A stretch of DNA of 64,000 nt from Patella vulgata. Its lineage: Eukaryota; Mollusca; Gastropoda; Patellidae. This document shows, piece by piece, positions 42,201-57,200 of the stretch (positions within the stretch are counted from its first letter, which is position 1; every line of letters begins with the position of its first letter). Under the pieces are notes generated by a model that worked only from the letters and a program-made list of their open reading frames with translations, ran no database searches and was not told the origin of the DNA. The stretch is taken from contig NC_065887.2 of assembly GCF_932274485.2 (NCBI RefSeq), forward strand, positions 11,318,001 through 11,382,000, written 5' to 3'. The translations under genes and the position numbers were made by a program.

Positions 42201-45200
42201 ACCAACGTCACATTTAAACTTACTGATGATGTTGAGCCCGTTGATCTGTCAGAAGTAAAACTTCCTGCCAATGACAATGTGCAAACATTTAGAGTATTTG
42301 GACGAACGGGACCTTCAGCACCATGGACACTACTTGAATCTACTGATGTAAGTACATGGTCATGGTCAAACCAATACAATTTTTTCTTTTCAATTTATAA
42401 GAGTCGTACAACCATAAATTGTTTATATTCATTGATTTAATTAGATGCTTTATATGGGGAATTGTATGTGTTTCCAGTCGTTTACTTTTATTTTATTTGA
42501 ATCCATCAATAAACTTTAAATTACAATATCGTTCTATCTTTAAACAGAATGATACCACTGATGATTCTCTTAAATTCCCACCTGAAGTCGTTGTCACAGA
42601 GATTATGGTTGAAATAACACCAACGGATTCGGACAAACCAGTGACGATTGATGTTAGTGTGCACGCCTGTTTTGTAGGTTCGTAGCAAATCTTTATTCTT
42701 TTTTTCTTAGATATTTCTTTATCCACCTTTAATATAATTACTTTATCCCATATTAATGTTCTACTACATTTGTATCTTTATAGTTACAACTGGCACAGAA
42801 GGAACATCACCAACAGGTACGCCTAATGAACGATTTGATAACTTGTTAAATATATTTTAGGAAATTTTATATCAGATGGAATGAAATAAAACATTGCGTG
42901 GACTCAAATAGGTCTGTAACAATAGCTGCCACGAATGTAATATATGGATAAACAGTAAACATGTAATGAATTTTGATTTAATTGAAAGGAGCGTCAATTT
43001 CCTTGACATTTGTTTAATTTGAGCAATGCAAGTGTTGACAAACAATTAATTCTTTTCTGAAATATCTGTATAACCATTTATATCTCCAGCACCCGAAACT
43101 TCGCCAACTGCACCCGGAACTTCGTCAAATGCGCCGGAACGTCTCCCACAGTTAATTGTAGTCGGACATATTCAATCTTTATTAGAATATCATGTTAAAT
43201 GTTTTTTAACAGCAGATGATATACTATTCCATATCTATCTAATGGAAGTAACAATTATTTATATTTTGGTGTAGTTCTTTTACACAAATGATTATTGGAT
43301 ACTACTGTCAATTTGTTTGACAGTTACACTACTCCGAGGCCCAGCCTATATTATCAGACAAGCACTTTAATTTCAGCAGTCAATGTCTTGAAAAACAAAT
43401 GATTTATACATCGAGCAGCATTAACTTCGCCACCGGCGCCCAGGACCTTCTACCACAAACCCCTTGAGCAGTTAAAGAACTGATGAACAATTCATTCTTT
43501 TATAAAATATTTAATATAAAATCATTTCTGTCTCCAGCACCAGGAACTTCCCCAACTGCACCCGGAACTTCCCCAACTTCACCCGGAACTTCACCGACTG
43601 CGCCTGGAACTTCTCCCACAGGTAATACAAGTACAAACAATCAACAACATTTAATTACAATTATTTATATCTTGATGCAGCCTATTTACATAAAGCAGTA
43701 ATGGTTAATGATGTCAATGTACTTGACAGTTACAGATCTTCTAGGCCCGGCTTATATTCTCGGACAAGCACTTTAATTTCAGATGGCCATGCACTTGAAA
43801 AACAATTGATTTATATATCCAGCACCAAGAATTTCGCCATCTGCGACCGGAACTTCTCCCACAAACTACTAGAGGACCGCTTATACGTATCTTGTAGCTG
43901 AAAAGTGACACCTGTATAATTACGTAAATACGATACAAAATGCCTCTCATTGGGTTACCAAAAGCTAGTATTTTTGGTGTGACGCACCCACGAGAGAGTG
44001 AACATTCCACGGCCTTTTGTTCCAGAGTGATATCCTCTTAACCAAAAACCTTGATAGAGGCTACAATTTTCAAGAGATCCTTTTTCAAATTTTATGTGAA
44101 GCTTTGGCTACATTACAGGATAATGATATTAAGCTATAGTTTTCAGCAGATTTTTTTAAAATTCCATATGAAGCATTGGGATAACCAAAGGATGAGCTCG
44201 ATCAATTTTACCACTCTTGCAACAGAGGGTGTGTGTTTCATGGCAACCGATTGCTCGAGACGAGTACGAGACTGAACGTGCGTCACCGGATTGACACTCT
44301 CCCTTGTGATGGATCCCCATAGGTTACATAAGTGCCGCACCTTGTGTTTTGCATTTGATACATTTGCCTGAATGTTAGTTGCTTAGGGTGTTGTTAATTC
44401 ACTGAAATGACAAGTTTAATCATTTAAACGCTTCAAATTGACAGTGCTCCAGTGGCGAAATAATGCGTTCAGCTGTCCATATAAAACATCACTATAAAAT
44501 CTATATCTCGACATTGGTATAATTTTTACTAATTTGGGTTTAATTTGGTTTTATAATTATTAATTACTGAAACCATTCGAAGAACCAGTTTAGACAATGA
44601 ACCCGGATTTGATTGGAGGGAGCGGGTGAAGCTATTTAAATAAATAATTACACGGCGTATTTCAACATTTTTGTGTCAATTTAAACCAAAGGGATTTTAA
44701 TTAATTATTTAATTGGCTAATTACCGAAAGCCCCCCAGAGAGACAGTGATCTAGTAGCAACAATAATGGTTTTAGTGGTTTCATATAAAATCGTCCCAAC
44801 TACTATAACGATTTACATTTTTAAATGGTTTCTATGAAGTTATGTCATCTTAACATCTATTCACAGATAAGACCCGTAATTTTCTTTGAAAATGATTCAT
44901 AGCTTCATTCATACTAAAACAAATATGCAGATCATTTAAATTTCGCCAATTTTGATATTGTGAGATATTGGGAAGTTTAAATTATTCAAGCTTTTCTAAG
45001 CTATAGTGTTATCTGTTATTAATAATTTGTGTTTCGTTTTCTATTTACAGTTGGAACAACAAAACGTAAATTAATGTAAACAGTCAAATTAAAACAATAA
45101 ATCAACATTTGAGCTTAAATATGACATATCACAAACATGATACTATAGAATTTTGAAGTTTGAAGCGACCATTACAGTTTAAACCAAAACATTTGATTTA

Positions 45201-48200
45201 TGGATATATGTTGTATCTTAATACTTGGCACATGTTGTATTTCAGCACGATGTCTTGTGACATCTTTCTAGGATGTCTTTCTACCAATATGTATTGAAAG
45301 GGCCACTCTATGTTTTTGAAAACATCACCTGCGTATATAAATGACTATATAAATAAAAAACTTTCAAACATATTTGATAACTATAAAATATTTGCAATTT
45401 TATTAACCGTTGTTTTGCTCTAATTTACAGTTTGTGCCGAGGTTAAAGGTATGGAGGACCCTGCTATTATACCCGCTTCCAGTATAACAGCACCGGGCGT
45501 TTCCAATCCCGAAAACCTTAGACCAGGAAGTGCAACCACAGCTACTTTCCCTGCCCAATCTTCACCAATTAGTGTAACAATCGATTTGGCACCCATCACG
45601 GATGAAACGGTAGAAATTAAATCAGTGGAACTTGTATCACCACAGAATGTAGGATCTATCAGGGTATTTGTAATTGCAACTGGTGGTTCAGAAACAGAAG
45701 CAACTTATTTGACTGCAGTAAGTATAAACACGCTTGCTATTAAGACTCTATTCCTTAAGAGTTTTTTGTTTACAAGAACTGATATTTTCTATTATTTTTA
45801 CAGACTGATTTATCAGCACCCATTCCTAAAGCTACCTTCCCTGCTGGTACGGAAGCTGCACAAATCAGAGTCGAAGTAACCCAAACCAATAACGATTCCG
45901 AAACAAGTTTCTCTCTTGATGTTAGAGCATGTTTCGAAGGTAGGATACTAATATATTTGTAATTCAGTTTTATTATGTGTTCGACGATGAAAATATGCAA
46001 AGAAAATAAATTTGAATAATCTTCCAAGGAATTCAATCCAATTGTCTATGATTCTATGGGCGTACTTCTTTTATTTTAGAAACAAGTGTGTCCGGCACAT
46101 CACCCACTGAAGCAGGAACATCACCCACTGAAGCAGGAACATCTCCTACAGGTAATTGTAATTTCTGAATATCCCTAATTTCGAGTGTCAAATTTCAGAT
46201 ATTTATTTTGTTCAACTGCAGTCCGTTAGTTTAGAACAACCATAAGATAAATCTAGATACGTATGTAAATAAAGAAAGTCGAACAATTTTAAGCTGAAAC
46301 AAAATTGGTTGAGTTACTTATCTTATCTTAACTTTTCCTTTTATTCATTTTACCAGTTGGAACAACTACACGTAAGTTTATTTTTATTTATTTTTTAAAG
46401 AAAGGGAATAATGTCCAGGCTTCATTTATATGAACACTTTCTGAATCCAACAAAATCTTTGAAGCGACCATTACAGTTTAAATATAAAAAAAATGATTTA
46501 CATGCATTTGATTGATGGATGTGTGTTGTATCTTAACACTTGGCACATTTTGTATTTCAGCACGGTGTCTTGTGACAGAAGGAATGGCAAGTCCAACAGT
46601 TATACCAGCTGAATACCTTGAACAACCATCTGGATTCCCATCGACAGATGATCCAGAGAATCTGAGACCAGGTGGTGATCAATTTACAATTAACCCATCG
46701 GATGCTCCTACCAACGTCACATTTAAACTTACTGATGATGTTGAGCCCGTTGATCTGTCAGAAGTAAAACTTCCTGCCAATGACAATGTGCAAACATTTA
46801 GAGTATTTGGACGAACGGGACCTTCAGCACCATGGACACTACTTGAATCTACTGATGTAAGTACATGGTCATGGTCAAACCAATACAATTTTTTCTTTTC
46901 AATTTATAAGAGTCGTACAACCATAAATTGTTTATATTCATTGATTTAATTAGATGCTTTATATGGGGAATTGTATGTGTTTCCAGTCGTTTACTTTTAT
47001 TTGATTTGAATCCATCAATAAACTTTAAATTACAATATCGTTCTATCTTTAAACAGAATGATACCACTGATGATTCTCTTAAATTCCCACCTGAAGTCGT
47101 TGTCACAGAGATTATGGTTGAAATAACACCAACGGATTCGGACAAACCAGTGACGATTGATGTTAGTGTGCACGCCTGTTTTGTAGGTTCGTAGCAAATC
47201 TTTATTCTTTTTTTCTTAGATATTTCTTTATCCACCTTTAATATAATTACTTTATCCCATATTAATGTTCTACTACATTTGTATCTTTATAGTTACAACT
47301 GGCACAGAAGGAACATCACCAACAGGTAAGCCTAATGAACGATTTGATAACTTGTTAAATATATTTTAGGAAATTTTATATCAGATGGAATGAAATAAAA
47401 CATTGCGTGGACTCAAATAGGTCTGTAACAATAGCTGCCACGAATGTAATATATGGATAAACAGTAAACATGTAATGAATTTTGATTTAATTGAAAGGAG
47501 CGTCAATTTCCTTGACATTTGTTTAATTTGAGCAATGCAAGTGTTGACAAACAATTAATTCTTTTCTGAAATATCTGTATAACCATTTATATCTCCAGCA
47601 CCCGAAACTTCGCCAACTGCACCCGGAACTTCGCCAACTGCGCCGGAACGTCTCCCACAGTTAATTGTAGTCGGACATTTTTAATCTTTACTAGAATATC
47701 ATGTTAAATGTTTTTTAACAGCAGTTGATATACTATTCCATATCTATCTAATGGAAGTAACAATTATTTATATTTTGGTGTAGTTCTTTTATACAAATGA
47801 TTATTGGATACTACTGTCAATTTGTTTGACAGTTACACTACTCCGAGGCCCAGCCTATATTATCAGACAAGCACTTTAATTTCAGCAGTCAATGTCTTGA
47901 AAAACAAATGATTTATACATCGAGCAGCATTAACTTCGCCACCGGCGCCCAGGACCTTCTACCACAAACCCCTTGAGCAGTTAAAGAACTGATGAACAAT
48001 TCATTCTTTTATAAAATATTTAATATAAAATCATTTCTGTCTCCAGCACCAGGAACTTCCCCAACTGCACCCGGAACTTCCCCAACTGCACCCGGAACTT
48101 CACCGACTGCGCCTGGAACTTCTCCCACAGGTAATACAAGTACAAACAATCAACTACATTTAATTACAATTATTTATATCTTGATGCAGCCTATTTACAT

Positions 48201-51200
48201 AAAGCAGTAATGGTTAATGATGTCAATGTACTTGACAGTTACAGATCTTCTAGGCCCGGCTTATATTCTCGGACAAGCACTTTAATTTCAGATGGCCATG
48301 CACTTGAAAAACAATTGATTTATATATCCAGCACCAAGAATTTCGCCATCTGCGACCAGAACTTCTCCCACAAACTACTAGAGGACCGCTTATACGTATC
48401 TTGAAGCTGAAAAGTGACAGCTGTATAATTACGTAAATACGATACAAAATGCCTCTCATTGGGTTACCAAAAGCTAGTATTTTTGGTGTGACGCACCCAA
48501 GAGAGAGTGAACTTTCCACGGCCTTTTGTTCCAGAGTGATATCCTCTTATCCAAAAACTTTGATAGAGGCTACAATTTTCAAGAGATCCTTTTTCAAATT
48601 TTGTGTGAAGCTTTGGCTACATTACAGGATAATGATATTAAGCTATAGTTTTCAGCAGATTTTTTTTTAAATTCCATATGAAGCATTGGGATAACCAAAG
48701 GATGTGCTCGATCAATTTTACCACTCTTGCAACAGAGGGTGTGTGTTTCATGGCAACCGATTGCTCGAGACGAGTACGAGACTGAACGTGCGTCACCGGA
48801 TTGACACTCTCCCTTGTGATGGATCCCCATAGGTTACATAAGTGCCGCACCTTGTGTTTTGCATTTGATACATTTGCCTGAATGTTAGTTGCTTAGGGTG
48901 TTGTTAATTCACTGAAATGACAAGTTTAATCATTTAAACGCTTCAAATTGACAGTGCTCCAGTGGCGAAATAATGCGTTCAGCTGTCCATATAAAACATC
49001 ACTATAAAATCTATATCTCGACATTGGTATAATTTTTACTAATTTGGGTTTAATTTGGTTTTATAATTATTAATTACTGAAACCATTCGAAGAACCAGTT
49101 TAGACAATGAACCCGGATTTGATTGGAGGGAGCTGGTGGAGCTATTTAAATAAATGATTACAGCAGCGTATTTCAACATTTTTGTGTCAATTTAAACCAA
49201 TGGGATTTTAATTAATTATTTAATTGGCTAATTACCGAAAGCCCTCCAGAGAGACAGTGATCTAGTTACAATAATAATGGTTTCAGTGGTTTCATATAAA
49301 ATCGTCCCAACTACTATAACGATTTACATTTTTAAATGGTTTCTATGAAGTTATGTCATCTTAACATCTATTCACAGATAAGACCCGTAATTTTCTTTGA
49401 AAATGATTCATAGCTTCATTCATACTAAAACAAATATGCAGATCATTTAAATTTCGCCAATTTTGATATTGTGAGATATTGGGAAGTTTAAATTATTCAA
49501 GCTTTTCTAAGCTATAGTGTTATCTGTTATTAATAATTTGTGTTTCGTTTTCTATTTACAGTTGGAACAAAAACACGTAAATTAATGTAAACAGTCAAAT
49601 TAAAACAATAAATCAACATTTGAGCTTAAATATGACATATCACAAACATGATACTATAGAATTTTGAAGTTTGAAGCGACCATTACAGTTTAAACCAAAA
49701 CATTTGATTTATGGATATATGTTGTATCTTAATACTTGGCACATCTTGTATTTCAGCACGATGTCTTGTGACATCTTTCTAGGATGTCTTTCTACCAATA
49801 TGTATTGAAAGGGCCACTCTATGTTTTTGAAAACATCACCTGCGTATATAAATGACTATATAAATAAAAAACTTTCAAACATATTTGATAACTATAAAAT
49901 ATTTGCAATTTTATTAACCGTTGTTTTGCTCTAATTTACAGTTTGTGCCGAGGTTAAAGGTATGGAGGACCCTGCTATTATACCCGCTTCCAGTATAACA
50001 GCACCGGGCGTTTCCAATCCCGAAAGCCTTAGACCAGGAAGTGCAACCACAGCTACTTTCCCTGCCCAATCTTCACCAATTAGTGTAACAATCGATTTGG
50101 CACCCATCACTGATGAAACGGTAGAAATTAAATCAGTGGAACTTGTATCACCACAGAATGTAGGATCTATCAGGGTATTTGTAATTGCAACTGGTGGTTC
50201 AGAAACAGAAGCAACTTATTTGACTGCAGTAAGTATAAACACGCTTGCTATTAAGACTCTATTCCTTAAGAGTTTTTTGTTTACAAGAACTGATGTTTTC
50301 TATTATTTTTACAGACTGATTTATCAGCACCCATTCCTAAAGCTACCTTCCCTGCTGGTACGGAAGCTGCACAAATCAGAGTCGAAGTAACCCAAACCAA
50401 TAACGATTCCGAAACAAGTTTCTCTCTTGATGTTAGAGCATGTTTCGAAGGTAGGATACTAATATATTTGTAATTCAGTTTTATTATGTGTTCGACGATG
50501 AAAATATGCAAAGAAAATAAATTTGAATAATCTTCCAAGGAATTCAATCCAATTGTCGTCTATGATTCTATGGGCGTACTTCTTTTATTTTAGAAACAAG
50601 TGTGTCCGGCACATCACCCACTGAAGCAGGAACATCACCCACTGAAGCAGGAACATCTCCTACAGGTAATTGTAATTTCTGAATATCCCTAATTTCGAGT
50701 GTCAAATTTCAGATATTTATTTTGTTCAACTGCAGTCCGTTAGTTTAGAACAACCATAAGATAAATCTAGATACGTATGTAAATAAAGAAAGTCGAACAA
50801 TTTTAAGCTGAAACAAAATTGGTTGAGTTACTTATCTTATCTTAACTTTTCCTTTTATTCATTTTACCAGTTGGAACAACTACACGTAAGTTTATTTTTA
50901 TTTATTTTTTAAAGAAAGGGAATAATGTCCAGGCTTTATTTATATGAACACTTTCTGAATCCAACAAAATCTTTGAAGCGACCATTACAGTTTAAATATA
51001 AAAAAAATGATTTACATGCATTTGATTGATGGATGTGTGTTGTATCTTAACACTTGGCACATTTTGTATTTCAGCACGGTGTCTTGTGACAGAAGGAATG
51101 GCAAGTCCAACAGTTATACCAGCTGAATACCTTGAACAACCATCCGGATTCCCATCGACAGATGATCCAGAGAATCTGAGACCAGGTGGTGATCAATTTA

Positions 51201-54200
51201 CAATTAACCCATCGGATGCTCCTACCAACGTCACATTTAAACTTACTGATGATGTTGAGCCCGTTGATCTGTCAGAAGTAAAACTTCCTGCCAATGACAA
51301 TGTGCAAACATTTAGAGTATTTGGACGAACGGGACCTTCAGCACCATGGACACTACTTGAATCTACTGATGTAAGTCATGGTCAAACCAATACAATTTTT
51401 TCTTTTCAATTTATAAGAGTCGTACAACCATAAATTGTTTATATTCATTGATTTAATTAGATGCTTTATATGGGGAATTGTATGTGTTTCCAGTCGTTTA
51501 CTTTTATTTTATTTGAATCCATCAATAAACTTTAAATTACAATATCGTTCTATCTTTAAACAGAATGATACCACTGATGATTCTCTTAAATTCCCACCTG
51601 AAGTCGTTGTCACAGAGATTATGGTTGAAATAACACCAACGGATTCGGACAAACCAGTGACGATTGATGTTAGTGTGCACGCCTGTTTTGTAGGTTCGTA
51701 GCAAATCTTTATTCTTTTTTTCTTAGATATTTCTTTATCCACATTTAATATAATTACTTTATCCGATATTAATGTTCTACTACATTTGTATCTTTATAGT
51801 TACAACTGGCACAGAAGGAACATCACCAACAGGTAAGCCTAATGAACGATTTGATAACTTGTTAAATATATTTTAGGAAATTTTATATCAGATGGAATGA
51901 AATAAAACATTGCGTGGACTCAAATAGGTCTGTAACAATAGCTGCCACGAATGTAATATATGGATAAACAGTAAACATGTAATGAATTTTGATTTAATTG
52001 AAAGGAGCGTCAATTTCCTTGACATTTGTTTAATTTGAGCAATGCAAGTGTTGACAAACAATTAATTCTTTTCTGAAATATCTGTATAACCATTTATATC
52101 TCCAGCACCCTAAACTTCGCCAACTGCACCCGGAACTTCGCCAACTGCGCCGGAACGTCTCCCACAGTTAATTGTAGTCGGACATTTTTAATCTTTACTA
52201 GAATATCATGTTAAATGTTTTTTAACAGCAGATGATATACTATTCCATATATATCTAATGGGAGTAACAATTATTTATATTTTGGTGTAGTTCGTTTACA
52301 CAAATGATTATTGGATACTACTGTTTGACAGTTACACTACTCCGAGGCCCAGCCTATATTATCAGACAAGCACTTTAATTTCAGCAGTCAATGTCTTGAA
52401 AAACAAATGATTTATACATCGAGCAGCATTAACTTCGCCCAGGACCTTCTACCACAAACCCCTTGAGCAGTTAAAGAACTGATGAACAATTCATTCTTTT
52501 ATAAAATATTTAATATAAAATCATTTCTGTCTCCAGCACCAGGAACTTCCCCAACTGCACCCGGAACTTCCCCGACTGCACCCGGAACTTCACCGACTGC
52601 GCCTGGAACTTCTCCCACAGGTAATACAAGTACAAACAATCAACTACATTTAATTACAATTATTTATATCTTGATGCAGCCTATTTACATAAAGCAGTAA
52701 TGGTTAATGATGTCAATGTACTTGACAGTTACAGATCTTCTAGGCCCGGCTTATATTCTCGGACAAGCACTTTAATTTCAGATGGCCATGCACTTGAAAA
52801 ACAATTGATTTATATATCCAGCACCAAGAATTTCGCCATCTGCGACCAGAACTTCTCCCACAAACTACTAGAGGACCGCTTATACGTATCTTGAAGCTGA
52901 AAAGTGACACCTGTATAATTACGTAATTACGATACAAAATGCCTCTCATTGGGTTACTAAAAGCTAGTATTTTTGGTGTGACGCACCCAAGAGAGAGTGA
53001 ACTTTCCACAAACTACTAGAGGACCGCTTCCAGAGTGATATCTTCTTATCCAAAAACCTTGATAGAGACTACAATTTTCAAGAGATCCTTTTTCAAATTT
53101 TGTGTGAAGCTTTGGCTACATTACAGTATAATGATATTAAGCTATAGTTTTCAGCAGATTTTTTTTAAATTCCATATGAAGCATTGGGATAACCAAAGGA
53201 TGAGCTCGATCAATTTTACCACTCTTGCAACAGAGGGTGTGTGTTTCATGGCAACCGATTGCTCGAGACGAGTACGAGACTGAACGTGCGTCACCGGATT
53301 GACACCCTCCCTTGTGATGGATCCCCATAGGTTACATAAGTGCCGCACCTTGTGTTTTGCATTTGATACATTTGCCTGAATGTTAGTTGCTTAGGGTGTT
53401 GTTAATTCACTGAAATGACAAGTTTAATCATTTAAACGCTTCAAATTGACAGTGCTCCAGTGGCGAAATAATGCGTTCAGCTGTCCATATAAAACATCAC
53501 TATAAAATCTATATCTCGACATTGGTATAATTTTTACTAATTTGGGTTTAATTTGGTTTTATAATTATTAATTACTGAAACCATTCGAAGAACCAGTTTA
53601 GACAATGAACCCGGATTTGATTGGAGGGAATGGGTGGAGCTATTTAAATAAATGATTACAGCAGCGTATTTCAACATTTTTGTGTCAATTTAAACCAATG
53701 TGATTTTAATTAATTATTTAATTGGCTAATTACCAAAAGCCCTTCAGAGAGACAGTGATCTAGTAGCAACAATAATGGTTTTAGTGGTTTCATATAAAAT
53801 CGTCCCAACTACTATAACGATTTACATTTTTAAATGGTTTCTATGAAGTTATGTCATCTTAACATCTATTCACAGATAAGACCCGTAATTTTCTTTGAAA
53901 ATGATTCATAGCTTCATTCATACTAAAACAAATATGCAGATCATTTAAATTTCGCCAATTTTGATATTGTGAGATATTGGGATGTTTAAATTATTCAAGC
54001 TTTTCTAAGCTATAGTGTTATCTGTTATTAATAATTTGTGTTTCGTTTTCTATTTACAGTTGGAACAACAACACGTAAATTAATGTAAACAGTCAAATTA
54101 AAACAATAAATCAACATTTGAGCTTAAATATGACATATCACAAACATGATACTATAGAATTTTGAAGTTTGAAGCGACCATTACAGTTTAAACCAAAACA

Positions 54201-57200
54201 TTTGATTTATGGATATATGTTGTATCTTAATACTTGGCACATCTTGTATTTCAGCACGATGTCTTGTGACATCTTTCTAGGATGTCTTTCTACCAATATG
54301 TTTTGAAAGGGCCACTCTATGTTTTTGAAAACATCACCTGCGTATATAAATGACTATATAAATAAAAAACTTTCAAACATATTTGATAACTATAAAATAT
54401 TTGCAATTTTATTAACCGTTGTTTTGCTCTAATTTACAGTTGTTTGTGCCGAGGTTAAAGGTATGGAGGACCCTGCTATTATTCCAACTTCCAGTATAAC
54501 AGCACCAGGCGTTTCCAATCCCGAAAACCTTAGACCAGGAACTGCAACCACAGCTACATTCCCTGCCCAAACTTCGCCAATTAGTGTAACAATCGATTTG
54601 GCACCCATCACTGATGAAACGGTAGAAATTAAATCAGTGGAACTTGTATCACCACAGAATGTAGGATCTATCAGGGTATTTGTAATTGCAACTGGTGGTT
54701 CAGAAACAGAAGCAACTTATTTGACTGCAGTAAGTATAAACACGCTTGCTATTAAGACTCTATTTCTTTAAGAGTTTTTTGTTTACAAGAACTGATGTTT
54801 TCTATTATTTTTACAGACTGATTTATCAGCACCCATTCCTAAAGCTACCTTCCCTGCTGGTACGGAAGCTGCACAAATCAGAGTCGAAGTAACCCAAACC
54901 AATAACGATTCCGAAACAAGTTTCTCTCTTGATGTTAGAGCATGTTTCGAAGGTAGGATACTAATATATTTGTAATTCAGTTTTATTATGTGTTCGACGA
55001 TGAAAATATGCAAAGAAAATAAATTTGAATAATCTTCCAAGGAATTCAATCCAATTGTCGTCTATGATTCTATGGGCGTACTTCTTTTATTTTAGAAACA
55101 ACTGTGTCCGGCACATCACCCACTGAAGCAGGAACATCTCCTACAGGTAATTGTAATTTCTGAATATCCGTAATTTCGAGTGTCAAATTTCAGATATTTA
55201 TTTTGTTCAACTGCAGTCTCGTTAGTTTAGAACAACAATAAGATAAATCTAGATACGTATGTAAATATAGAAAGTCGAACAATTCTAAGCTGAAACAAAA
55301 TTGGTTGAGTTACTTATCTTATCTTAACTTTTCCTTTTATTCATTTTACCAGTTGGAACAACTACACGTAAGTTTATTTTTATTTATTTTTTAAAGAAAG
55401 GGAATAATGTCCAGGCTTCATTTATATGAACACTTTCTGAATCCAACAAAATCTTTGAAGCGACCATTACAGTTTAAATATGAAAAAAATGATTTACATG
55501 CATTTGATTGATGGATGTGTGTTGTATCTTAACACTTGGCACATCTTGTATTTCAGCACGGTGTCTTGTGACAGAAGGAATGGCAAGTCCAACAGTTATA
55601 CCAGCTGAATACCTTGAACAACCATCTGGATTCCCATCGACAGATGATCCAGAGAATCTGAGACCAGGTGGTGATCAATTTACAATTAACCCATCGGATG
55701 CTCCTACCAACGTCACATTTAAACTTACTGATGATGTTGAGCCCGTTGATCTGTCAGAAGTAAAACTTCCTGCCAATGACAATGTGCAAACATTTAGAGT
55801 ATTTGGACGAACGGGACCTTCAGCACCATGGACACTACTTGAATCTACTGATGTAAGTACATGGTCATGGTCAAACCAATACAATATTTTCTTTTCAATT
55901 TATAAGAGTCGTACAACCATAAATTGTTTATATTCATTGATTTAATTAGATGCTTTATATGGGGAATTGTATGTGTTTCCAGTCGTTTACTTTTATTTTA
56001 TTTGAATCCATCAATAAACTTTAAATTACAATATCGTTCTATCTTTAAACAGAATGATACCACTGATGATTCTCTTAAATTCCCACCTGATGTCGTTGTC
56101 ACAGAGATTATGGTTGAAATAACATCAACGGATTCGGACAAACCAGTGACGATTGATGTTAGTGTGCACGCCTGTTTTGTAGGTTCGTATCAAATCTTTA
56201 TTATTTTTTTCTTAGATATTTCTTTATCCACCTTTAATATAATTACTTTATCCCATATTAATGTTCTACTACATTTGTATCTTTATAGTTACAACTGGCA
56301 CAGAAGGAACATCACCAACAGGTAAGCCTAATGAACGATTTGATAACTTGTTAAATATATTTTAGGAAATTTTATATCAGATGGAATGAAATAAAACATT
56401 GCGTGGACTCAAATAGGTCTGTAACAATAGCTGCCACGAATGTAATATATGGATAAACAGTAAACATATAATGAATTTTGATTTAATTGAAAGGAGCGTC
56501 AATTTCCTTGACATTTGTTTAATTTGAGCAATGCAAGTGTTGACAAACAATTAATTCTTTTCTGAAATATCTGTATAACCATTTATATCTCCAGCACACG
56601 GGACTTCGCCAACTGCACCCGGAACCTCACCAACTGCGCCGGAACGTCTCCCACAGTTAATTGTAGTCGGACATTTTTAATCTGTACTAGAATATCATGT
56701 TAAATGTTTTTTAACAGCAGATGATATACTATTCCATATCTATCTAATGGAAGTAACAATTATTTATATTTTGGTGTAGTTCTTTTACACAAATGATTAT
56801 TGGATACTACTGTCAATTTGTTTGACAGTTACACTACTCCGAGGCCCAGCCTATATTATCAGACAAGCACTTTAATTTCAGCAGTCAATGTCTTGAAAAA
56901 CAAATGATTTATACATCGAGCAGCATTAACTTCGCCACCGGCGCCCAGGACCTTCTACCACAAACCCCTTGAGCAGTTAAAGAACTGATGAACAATTCAT
57001 TCTTTTATAAAATATTTAATATAAAATCATTTCTGTCTCCAGCACCAGGAACTTCCCCAACTGCACCCGGAACTTCCCCAACTGCACCCGGAACTTCACC
57101 GACTGCGCCTGGAACTTCTCCCACAGGTAATACAAGTACAAACAATCAACTACATTTAATTACAATTATTTATATCTTGATGCAGCCTATTTACATAAAG

